Shown here one piece after another: positions 1 through 4,779 of a stretch of 7,428 bases of DNA; position 1 is the first letter of the stretch, and each line of letters opens with the position of its first letter. The stretch comes from Thermoplasmata archaeon (GTDB taxonomy: Archaea > Thermoplasmatota > Thermoplasmata > Lutacidiplasmatales > UBA184). The notes below the pieces were generated by a model. It did not search any database, was not told where the DNA came from, and worked only from the letters and a program-made list of their open reading frames with translations. Both the position numbers and the translations under genes were made by a program. The DNA is taken from the NCBI GenBank assembly GCA_021823085.1, contig JAKAPG010000082.1, forward strand, positions 1-7,428, in the 5' to 3' direction.

Positions 1-114
1 TCCGATCCCGAATCCGGCGACGATCGCGCTCAGCAGGATCCCGGCGATGGGAGTGCGACGGTGATGCGGCGAGGGCGAGCTCATCATCGGGTGCTCGGAC
101 ACGTGGGTTCCCAT
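1..114 (-). CDS. N-terminus of an unidentified membrane-anchored protein (partial)
   Basis: The frame is open from an ATG at 114 down to position 1, giving 38 residues, and continues beyond the left edge. Residues 1-20 are polar and rich in Ser, Pro and His and end in two arginines. From about residue 23 the sequence turns hydrophobic (IAGILLSAIVAGFGIG), which looks like the start of a membrane helix or signal anchor with a basic cytoplasmic flank. The RR pair is not followed by a Tat-type motif. I do not recognise the protein, and too little is present to assign a family. ATG 114 is preferred because a TATA-like box lies about 27 bp upstream, matching the spacing at vapB and serS; methionines 10 and 11 are alternatives. 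The gene is divergent from orc1. Confidence 0.6.
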   Translation of the reverse strand, partial: MGTHVSEHPMMSSPSPHHRRTPIAGILLSAIVAGFGIG

Positions 115-136
115 CGAGGCAACGACGGCGCTCCCC

Positions 137-144
137 TCTAAATC
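137..144 (-). promoter_or_regulatory. TATA-like box of the left-edge gene
   Basis: On the minus strand the bases read GATTTAGA, an AT-rich island in GC-rich sequence. Its centre is about 27 bp upstream of ATG 114, so transcription would begin at or very near the start codon (leaderless mRNA). A purine-rich GAGGGG follows the box, but it is too far from the ATG to act as a ribosome binding site. Confidence 0.45.
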
Positions 145-225
145 GGTTCTGTTCGGTGCCGCAACTCATCTTCTGTCGAGTCCCCCGCGCGGCGCCGAGA
201 CGCGTTCGAGCGATCCCGGGAGCCG

Positions 226-237
226 GAGAGATCTCTC
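226..237. repeat. 12-bp perfect palindrome
   Basis: GAGAGATCTCTC reads the same on both strands. It lies in the orc1 upstream region, seven bases before the hairpin that starts at 244. It could be a protein binding site; no function is shown by the sequence. Confidence 0.5.
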
Positions 238-243
238 GACCGC

Positions 244-260
244 CCCGCCGGTTCGGCGGG
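244..260. repeat. Inverted repeat, 7-bp stem with 3-nt loop
   Basis: CCCGCCG (244-250) and CGGCGGG (254-260) are exact reverse complements around GTT. It belongs to the cluster of dyads upstream of orc1. Confidence 0.5.
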
Positions 261-367
261 CGATCGCTCGCCGTGCTCTGCGGTCGAGCTCGGGGGGGAA
301 CGGAACGATGACCGGCCGCCTCCGTGCGTCGAGAGTTCGGCGGGACTCCCCTTCGACGGTTCCTAGC

Positions 368-387
368 GCCGGCCCGAACGGGCCGGC
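368..387. repeat. Perfect inverted repeat, 8-bp stem with 4-nt loop
   Basis: GCCGGCCC (368-375) pairs exactly with GGGCCGGC (380-387) around GAAC. It is the strongest dyad in the orc1 upstream region. It may be a protein binding site or an RNA hairpin. It is not followed directly by a T-run, so it is not a simple terminator. Confidence 0.6.
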
Positions 388-430
388 ATTTGGATGGGAT
401 CCTCGCCGGAGAAACCCGGAAGCCGCCCAC

Positions 431-457
431 CGCCTTTTTTTCGCGGCGAGGAAGGCG
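431..457. repeat. Inverted repeat around a T7 tract
   Basis: CGCCTT (431-436) is the reverse complement of AAGGCG (452-457), and the interval contains most of a run of seven T (435-441). On the plus strand a T-run of this length can end archaeal transcription, so this could mark the 3' end of a short plus-strand transcript. It could equally be part of an unwinding element. Confidence 0.3.
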
Positions 458-510
458 TTCGGCCTCCGTGGCCGAGGTTTCGTCGGCCGAGCCCGAATTT
501 TTTGCGAAGG

Positions 511-519
511 TAGATAAAG
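511..519 (+). promoter_or_regulatory. TATA-like box upstream of orc1
   Basis: TAGATAAAG stands out in GC-rich sequence. Transcription starting about 26 bp downstream would begin near 541 and give a leader of roughly 25 nt before GTG 566, so unlike vapB and serS this gene would not be leaderless. The T6 tract at 498-503 just upstream is an alternative AT-rich element. Confidence 0.35.
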
Positions 520-536
520 GTCGGTGGTGATGCGAC

Positions 537-557
537 CCTGCCCGAGGCCCGGGTAGG
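537..557 (+). promoter_or_regulatory. Stem-loop just before the orc1 start
   Basis: CCTGCCCG (537-544) pairs with CGGGTAGG (550-557) through eight positions, one of them a G-T wobble, with a 5-nt loop. It ends eight bases before GTG 566 and covers the predicted transcription start and leader. It could be an operator for autoregulation, or a leader hairpin limiting initiator synthesis. Its right arm holds the only weak purine-rich candidate ribosome site (GGTAGG). Confidence 0.35.
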
Positions 558-565
558 CGCAGACG

Positions 566-2002
566 GTGCCACCTACGAATGACGGAGTGCCGGTCGAAAG
601 GCCGGTTGCCGCCGATATGACCATCGCCGCCAACGGGGCGGTGCCCTCCATGGGCAGCTCCCCTGCGACCGGAGGACCGTCCGGTGCATCCCCCGTGGGG
701 GCACCGCCTCCGGCCGCAACCTCGACCCGGACCGGCGGCGATTTTCTCGACTCGGTGCTCCAGCAGCGCAGCGATCTCTTTCGAGGACGGCGCGAGGTCC
801 TTCGAGAGTCCTACGTTCCCAGCCACCTGCCGCACCGGGACCACCAGATCGAACAGGTCGCCCAGATCCTCGCCCCGGCGCTCCGGGGGGATCTGCCGAG
901 CAACCTGCTCATCTACGGGAAGATCGGGACGGGCAAGACCGCGGTCGTCGCCCAGGTGCGGCAGGAGATCGAGAAGAGGACCAAGGCCGACGACCACCTC
1001 AAGTTCGTCTCCCTCAACTGCGGAAACATCGATACCGCCTACAGCCTCCTCCAGACGATCGGCAACGAGTTCGCGGAGGAGGAGATCGACCGGATCCCGA
1101 CCGGTTGGGCTCTCGACCGGGTTCAGGGGGCGATGCGCCGGCTCCTCGACGCGAGCGGCGGGATCGCGGTGATCGTCCTGGACGAGATCGACCGCCTCGT
1201 GGCCCGCAGCGGCGACTCCGTGCTCTACACGCTGAGCCAGGTCAACACCGAGCTCGAGTCGGCCCGGATCGTGCTGATCGGGATCTCGAACGACCTCAAG
1301 TTCACGAACGGCCTCGATGCCCGCGTCCGGAGCCGCCTCAACGAGGAGAAGATCCTCTTCCCGCCGTACGACGCTCTTCAGCTTCAGGATATCCTGCGCG
1401 AGCGGGCGAAGGAGGCCTTCAAGGACGGGGTCGTCGACCCCGGCGTCATCGAACGCTGCGCCGCCTATGCGGCCCTCGAGAACGGGGACGCCCGCCGGGC
1501 GCTCGCGCTGTTGCGCCTCGCCGCCGAGATGGCCGAGCGCGACCATGCGAAGCGGATCACTCCGGACCACGTGGTGAAGGCGAAGAACCGCCTCGAGCAG
1601 GACGTGATCGGCGAATGCTGCCGCACCCTGCCTTCCCATTGCAAGGTCCTCTTCTACGCAATCCTGCAGGCCTACGAGCACCAGCGCCGAGGCGTGCTGA
1701 CGGGGGACGTCTACGCCGGCTACGCCAAGCTCTGCCAGCGTCTCGGCCTTCAACCGCTGCACACCCGCAGCGTTTCCAACCACCTGAGCGAGCTGGAGAC
1801 GCTCGGCCTTATCCGGGCGACGATCGTATCCCGGGGACGCGGCGGACGAACGCGGGAGATCGTGGTGGACGTGCCGGTGTCCGAAACGATGCCGTTCCTG
1901 GAGGAGGACCCGCTGCTCGCGCCGGTCGCCCGACCGAGGGGTCGCGGCCAGATGCTCCTCACGAATTTCGACAACCCGAGCCGCCTGAGCCCTTCGTATT
2001 GA
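566..2002 (+). CDS. orc1: Orc1/Cdc6 replication initiation protein
   Basis: Archaeal initiator of chromosome replication: an AAA+ ATPase that binds origin repeats and helps load the MCM helicase. Of 478 residues, 1-58 are a low-complexity Ala/Pro/Gly/Thr-rich tail, probably disordered. The conserved part begins near residue 70. It shows Walker A GKIGTGKT (118-125), Walker B VLDEID (204-209), sensor 1 in GISND (239-243), a VRSRL arginine stretch (254-258) and sensor 2 in GDARRAL (307-313). A winged-helix domain (about 340-435) includes the helix around TRSVSNHLSELETLGLI (400-416). Residues 440-478 extend past the usual end and carry QMLLTNF, which resembles a PCNA-binding PIP box. An in-frame TAG at 554-556 makes GTG 566 the earliest start; GTG 587, ATG 617 and ATG 650 are alternatives that would shorten only the tail. 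The family call is firm and the start is not. Confidence 0.96.
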   Translation: MPPTNDGVPVERPVAADMTIAANGAVPSMGSSPATGGPSGASPVGAPPPAATSTRTGGDFLDSVLQQRSDLFRGRREVLRESYVPSHLPHRDHQIEQVAQILAPALRGDLPSNLLIYGKIGTGKTAVVAQVRQEIEKRTKADDHLKFVSLNCGNIDTAYSLLQTIGNEFAEEEIDRIPTGWALDRVQGAMRRLLDASGGIAVIVLDEIDRLVARSGDSVLYTLSQVNTELESARIVLIGISNDLKFTNGLDARVRSRLNEEKILFPPYDALQLQDILRERAKEAFKDGVVDPGVIERCAAYAALENGDARRALALLRLAAEMAERDHAKRITPDHVVKAKNRLEQDVIGECCRTLPSHCKVLFYAILQAYEHQRRGVLTGDVYAGYAKLCQRLGLQPLHTRSVSNHLSELETLGLIRATIVSRGRGGRTREIVVDVPVSETMPFLEEDPLLAPVARPRGRGQMLLTNFDNPSRLSPSY

Positions 2003-2007
2003 GCCGC

Positions 2008-2033
2008 CCGGGGCCGTCGGGCCGTCGCCCCGG
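2008..2033. terminator. GC-rich hairpin between convergent genes, possible terminator
   Basis: CCGGGGC (2008-2014) and GCCCCGG (2027-2033) are exact reverse complements with a 12-nt loop. It fills most of the 39-bp gap between the orc1 stop and the stop of the convergent small gene, where a bidirectional terminator would be expected. No T-run follows on either strand, so it does not resemble the usual archaeal T-tract terminator. Confidence 0.25.
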
Positions 2034-2041
2034 TAGGGGGC

Positions 2042-2263
2042 CTACGCGACGTCGCGCACCGGGTCCGTGGACTCGGAGACGGCCTCGCCCATCGGGATCG
2101 CGCTCCGGGCGCGGCGACGGGCGCGCTCCTTGCGAAGGTCGGAGAGATCGCGGTCCAGGTCGCGAAGATCGTTCGTATACCGCTTCAGACGGCGCTTGGC
2201 CATTCCCTCGAGCGTCGAGATCTCCCGATCGAGCGTCTCATCGTCCCCGCGGAACGGGCTCAT
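2042..2263 (-). CDS. Small charged protein, predicted coiled coil, unknown function
   Basis: This 73-residue protein is not one I recognise. Residues 6-56 are dense in Arg, Lys, Asp and Glu with leucines at roughly heptad spacing (for example LKRYTNDLRDLDRDLSDLRK), so a single long amphipathic helix or coiled coil is likely. There is no membrane segment, Cys pair or catalytic motif. Its ATG (2263-2261) overlaps the TGA of the aldehyde dehydrogenase in an ATGA arrangement, which suggests translational coupling and shared transcription. A real gene is supported by this overlap and the coherent charged-helix composition. A structural or nucleic-acid-associated role would be a guess. Confidence 0.7.
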   Translation of the reverse strand: MSPFRGDDETLDREISTLEGMAKRRLKRYTNDLRDLDRDLSDLRKERARRRARSAIPMGEAVSESTDPVRDVA

Positions 2264-3747
2264 GCCACCGACTCGGAGTCGATCTGAGCCTTCTGGAGCT
2301 TCGACGAGAAGTCGACGAAGACGGTCTTGATCTCCGTGAACTCCTCGATCGCCGCCGTCCCCGCCTCCCGGCCCCCGTTGCCGGTGTTCTTGACGCCTCC
2401 GAACGGGAGTTGGATCTCCGCGCCGATGGTCGGCGCGTTGATGTACGTGATGCCCGTCTCGAGATCACCCATCGCTCGGAAGGCCCGGTTCACGTCCCGC
2501 GTGTAGATCGAGCTCGAAAGGCCATAGTCAACGTCGTTGGCCACCCGCACCGCCTCGGCATAGTCCTTGACCTTGATCACCGATAGGACCGGGCCGAAGA
2601 TCTCCTCCTTGCTGATCCGGGTCCCGTGCGCGGTCTCGAAGATCGTGGGCTGGATGAAGAAACCCTTGTCGTAGGCGCCGCCGGTGAGCTTCCTTCCGCC
2701 GTAGAGGAGCTTCGCCTCCTTCTTCCCGATCTCGATGTAGGATAGGATCTTCTGCTCCTGGTCGCGCGAGGCGACCGGCCCCATGTCGGTCTTCGGGTCG
2801 ACGGGGTCGCCGATGCGGAACGCGTCGAGGCGGTCGGTGAGCATCTTCAGGAACGGATCGAAGACCTTCTCGTGGACGATCAGGCGGCTCGTCGCCGTGC
2901 ATCGCTGGCCGGCGGTGCCGAACGCGCCGAAGAGCACCCCGTCCAGCGCGAGCGGAAGGTCCGCGTCCTCCATCAGGATCACCGGGTTCTTTCCCCCGAG
3001 CTCGAGGTGGACCATCTTCAGGCCCTCGGCGCCCTTGACGTAGACATCCCGTCCGGTCTCGACTCCTCCTGTGAAGGAGACCGCTCGGACCCGCGGGTCC
3101 GTGACGAGCGCCGTCCCCACGACGCCGCCCGAACCGGTCACGAGGTTGAGAACCCCGGGCGGCACTCCCGCCTCCTCGTAGGCCCGAACGACCTCGACCG
3201 CGCAACGCGCCGTGCTCGACGCCGGCTTGAAAACGACGGTGTTGCCGCAGACCAGCGCGGCCGCGATCTTCCAGTTCGGGATCGCGGTGGGAAAGTTCCA
3301 GGGGGTGATGCAGGCGATGACCCCCTTCGGCTGGCGGACCGTCATGCAGAATTTGGAACGCAGCTCACTGGGAACGGTCTCGCCCAGCAACCGACGGCCC
3401 TCGCCGGCCATGTACTCGACGAAGTCCATCGCCTCCTGAACGTCGCCCTTTCCTTCGGCGATGACCTTGCCCATCTCGCGGCTGACGATCGTACCGATCT
3501 CGTCCTTGTGGCGTCGCAGGTAGCCCGCCGCCTTCCGCAGGATCTCTCCCCGCTGGGGGGGAGGCGTCTCCTTCCAGCCCGGGAACGCCCTCCGGGCCGC
3601 CTCGATTGCCCTCCCCACGTCCTCGGCGCTCGCCGAAACGAACGAACCGACCGGTGCGCCGTTCGCTGGGTTGATCGTTTCGAACCTCTTCGCGTTCGCG
3701 GGATCCGTCCACGCTCCGTTGATGAACAAGCCGAATCGCTCCGTCAT
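2260..3747 (-). CDS. Aldehyde dehydrogenase family protein, NAD(P)+-dependent
   Basis: Oxidises an aldehyde to the carboxylic acid using NAD+ or NADP+ in the cytoplasm. The length (495 residues) is normal for a non-acylating ALDH and the whole catalytic set is present: WNFP with N151, cofactor-binding FKPAS with K174, FTGGVETG (225-232), general base E249 in LELGGK, nucleophile C283 in GQRC, EEIFGP (381-386) and PFGG (448-451). Position 177 is Ser where NAD-preferring enzymes often have Glu, hinting at NADP+ use. The GTAGQRCTATSR motif and the C-terminal EIKTVFVDFS resemble enzymes annotated as 2,5-dioxovalerate (alpha-ketoglutaric semialdehyde) or ALDH7-like dehydrogenases, but the substrate cannot be fixed. 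ATG 3747 has an AAGGAG 11 nt upstream. It lies 22 bp after vapC and overlaps the next gene by 4 bp. Confidence 0.95.
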   Translation of the reverse strand: MTERFGLFINGAWTDPANAKRFETINPANGAPVGSFVSASAEDVGRAIEAARRAFPGWKETPPPQRGEILRKAAGYLRRHKDEIGTIVSREMGKVIAEGKGDVQEAMDFVEYMAGEGRRLLGETVPSELRSKFCMTVRQPKGVIACITPWNFPTAIPNWKIAAALVCGNTVVFKPASSTARCAVEVVRAYEEAGVPPGVLNLVTGSGGVVGTALVTDPRVRAVSFTGGVETGRDVYVKGAEGLKMVHLELGGKNPVILMEDADLPLALDGVLFGAFGTAGQRCTATSRLIVHEKVFDPFLKMLTDRLDAFRIGDPVDPKTDMGPVASRDQEQKILSYIEIGKKEAKLLYGGRKLTGGAYDKGFFIQPTIFETAHGTRISKEEIFGPVLSVIKVKDYAEAVRVANDVDYGLSSSIYTRDVNRAFRAMGDLETGITYINAPTIGAEIQLPFGGVKNTGNGGREAGTAAIEEFTEIKTVFVDFSSKLQKAQIDSESVA

Positions 3748-3758
3748 AACCGGCCAAG

Positions 3759-3764
3759 CTCCTT
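3759..3764 (-). promoter_or_regulatory. Shine-Dalgarno site of the aldehyde dehydrogenase
   Basis: AAGGAG on the minus strand lies 11 nt before ATG 3747, in the 22-bp gap after the vapC stop. It supports that start. No TATA-like box sits at the 26-27 bp spacing seen for the leaderless genes, which fits an internal operon position; TATGTACA around 3785-3793 is a weak candidate for a separate promoter inside the vapC tail. Confidence 0.6.
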
Positions 3765-3769
3765 GTCCG

Positions 3770-4258
3770 CTACCCCCTGCCCGTGTACATAGGCTGTGCG
3801 GAGACCGACAGCCGGAGCCGATGCGCTACGCCTCGGCCGTCCATGGGTCGGCCGGTGGTTCGACGTCCGTACAGCTCGACGACGAGTCCGATGGCCCGGG
3901 AGATTTCGTGGAAGTCCGCATCCCGCGTCACCCGAGAGTGGTTCCCGGCTAAGGCGATACCGGCCGTGAGGACGTCTCCCGTCCCTTTCGACCGACCCAG
4001 CGCCGAGAGCTCCGCACGGATCTGGGCCGCTTTCTCGGCGCTCGCGAAGTCGAGTGGGGCGATCTGAAACCGGCGGGCCCACCCACGAAAGAGCGACGCT
4101 TGGGTTCGAGAACGAGAGCGGAATATCCCCGCCAAAACCTCATGCGCCACCGGAGTGGGAATCACCTTGATCTCGTTACGAGAACCCCATTCCTCCGGCT
4201 CGCGGATCGCCGAGGGTCGTCGGCGCGCGAGGTCTACGAACAGAGTCGAATCAAGCAC
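3770..4258 (-). CDS. vapC: VapC-like PIN-domain ribonuclease toxin
   Basis: Toxin half of a type II toxin-antitoxin pair; PIN domains are Mg2+-dependent RNases and VapC family members cut tRNA or rRNA. The PIN fold runs from residue 1 to about 131: D3 in LDSTLFVDL, E40 in AHEVLAGI, D95 in GTGDVLTAGIA and D113/D115 in TRDADFHEI supply the acidic metal-binding residues, so it looks catalytically intact. I place the start at GTG 4258 because the following residues open the domain exactly as in the family and the start overlaps the vapB stop by 8 bp. The frame is open much further upstream, but that sequence is Arg/Ser-rich shadow of vapB. Residues 132-162 form a tail past the usual PIN end, without recognisable features. 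A chromosomal PIN RNase without toxicity is possible. Confidence 0.85.
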   Translation of the reverse strand: MLDSTLFVDLARRRPSAIREPEEWGSRNEIKVIPTPVAHEVLAGIFRSRSRTQASLFRGWARRFQIAPLDFASAEKAAQIRAELSALGRSKGTGDVLTAGIALAGNHSRVTRDADFHEISRAIGLVVELYGRRTTGRPMDGRGVAHRLRLSVSAQPMYTGRG

Positions 4259-4523
4259 GGCGCCCCGGACGGCTCCGGCTTCGTCCGAGTCGCTCCCGCT
4301 CCGTCTCTCGCTCCGTCCGGAGGTCCTCGGTCCGAGTCGCGTCGACGGCGTCCGCCACCGCGAGTCCATCCGACGGCGAGAGGATCTCGAGGAAGCCCTT
4401 CGGCTTGGGACCCGGCTCTCCGAGCAGGCGGTGGCTCTCTTCCGAGACGCTCTCGTCGTCCCTCTTCCGGGACCTAAGGAGATCTTGGGCCGAGCGCTCG
4501 AGACGGATGGTGGCGGTCGGCAT
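4251..4523 (-). CDS. vapB: VapB-like antitoxin, probable DNA-binding N-terminus
   Basis: A 90-residue protein directly before vapC with an 8-bp overlap, the standard antitoxin-toxin order. The N-terminus (MPTATIRLERSAQDLLRSRK, then DDESVSEESHRLLG) has the strand-helix-helix pattern of small archaeal VapB/ribbon-helix-helix-like antitoxins. Residues 36-90 are a charged Arg/Glu-rich tail of the kind that wraps the toxin. Expected roles are to neutralise VapC and, with it, repress the operon. The ATG at 4523 has no Shine-Dalgarno but has a TATA-like box 26-27 bp upstream, so the message is probably leaderless. A regular array of inverted half-sites covers this promoter and the start codon. Family assignment rests on N-terminal pattern and context and is less certain than that of vapC. 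Confidence 0.78.
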   Translation of the reverse strand: MPTATIRLERSAQDLLRSRKRDDESVSEESHRLLGEPGPKPKGFLEILSPSDGLAVADAVDATRTEDLRTERETERERLGRSRSRPGRRA

Positions 4524-4557
4524 GCATCTACGTGCATGCCAGCACGCATATCCGTGC
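4520..4557. promoter_or_regulatory. Operator-like array over the vapB promoter and start codon
   Basis: Four 5-bp half-sites in alternating orientation begin every 11 bp: GCATG (4520, one mismatch), CGTGC (4531), GCACG (4542) and CGTGC (4553). Neighbouring half-sites form dyads with 6-bp spacers. The first dyad extends to 8 bp on each side (GGCATGCA at 4519-4526, TGCATGCC at 4533-4540). The 11-bp step places the half-sites on nearly the same helix face, as expected for adjacent antitoxin dimers. The array covers the TATA-like box and the ATG of vapB, so binding would block transcription. VapB or VapBC as the ligand is inference. Confidence 0.6.
4547..4553 (-). promoter_or_regulatory. TATA-like box of vapB
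   Basis: GGATATG on the minus strand is centred about 26.5 bp upstream of the A of ATG 4523, matching a leaderless archaeal promoter. It lies inside the second dyad of the operator-like array. Confidence 0.5.
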
Positions 4558-4588
4558 GTTGGTGACCCGAGGAGATCTGCCCCCCGTA

Positions 4589-4600
4589 AGGAGCGCTCCT
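4589..4600. repeat. 12-bp perfect palindrome between vapB and serS
   Basis: AGGAGCGCTCCT is its own reverse complement. It lies in the 256-bp gap between the divergent vapB and serS genes, where apart from the two promoters I see no other feature. It could be a binding site for a regulator of either gene. Confidence 0.4.
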
Positions 4601-4748
4601 GCGAACCGCCCCCACGAGGAGGGACCGAAGCCCCGGAAGGACCCGGCCGCTACACTGCCAGCGTGCGAGCGCGGTCCACGAGCCTCCCCGGTCTCGATCG
4701 CGGTCGGACGTACACAGGGGTCGGAGGCGTCCGTTCTCCCTGAGGCAA

Positions 4749-4757
4749 CTCTTTTCG
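4749..4757 (+). promoter_or_regulatory. Weak TATA-like box of serS
   Basis: CTCTTTTCG is the only T-rich island before serS. The centre of CTTTTC is about 26.5 bp upstream of GTG 4780, the same spacing as at vapB. No Shine-Dalgarno precedes the GTG, so a leaderless transcript is likely. Confidence 0.4.
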
Positions 4758-4779
4758 ACCGCAGAGCCTCCGGGGTGCG

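Larger units (their letters stand above)
115..565. other. Gene-free region upstream of orc1; candidate replication origin
   Basis: No convincing gene lies here; the frames that are open read as Arg/Pro-rich shadow protein. The stretch holds palindromes at 226-237 and 244-260, a run of seven G at 292-298, a perfect 8-bp stem at 368-387, a stem bracketing seven T at 431-457, six T at 498-503, a TATA-like box at 511-519 and a stem at 537-557. Archaeal origins are often next to orc1/cdc6 and combine inverted repeats (ORB sites, sometimes with a G-string) with an AT-rich unwinding segment; 495-520 is the most AT-rich part. I could not find a clear match to a known ORB consensus, so origin function is inferred from position and structure only. 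Confidence 0.35.

Noticed and set aside
160..200. Possible tRNA T-arm around GTCGAGTCCC
   Set aside because: The flanking bases do not form a T stem, and no acceptor or anticodon stem can be paired at the proper distances.
531..537. C-box-like GATGATG/GTGATGC motifs near 82-90 and 526-532, suggesting C/D box RNA
   Set aside because: No matching D box (CTGA) with paired terminal stem at a suitable distance; the first lies inside the left-edge coding region.
166..651. 161-residue minus-strand open frame overlapping the orc1 start
   Set aside because: Arg/Pro/Gly-rich with no domain pattern, overlaps the orc1 N-terminus and lies over palindromes; typical of open antisense frames in GC-rich DNA.
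1105..2586. 493-residue plus-strand open frame across the end of orc1 and into the dehydrogenase
   Set aside because: Runs out of frame over two well-supported genes and the gap between them; composition is low-complexity Arg/Pro/Gly.
2872..3792. 306-residue plus-strand open frame opposite the dehydrogenase
   Set aside because: Antisense to a complete aldehyde dehydrogenase with all catalytic residues; no recognisable motifs of its own.
4259..4615. N-terminal extension of the vapC frame up to ATG 4615
   Set aside because: This part is Arg/Ser-rich and overlies vapB in another frame; the PIN domain starts exactly at GTG 4258, where the usual toxin start overlaps the antitoxin stop.
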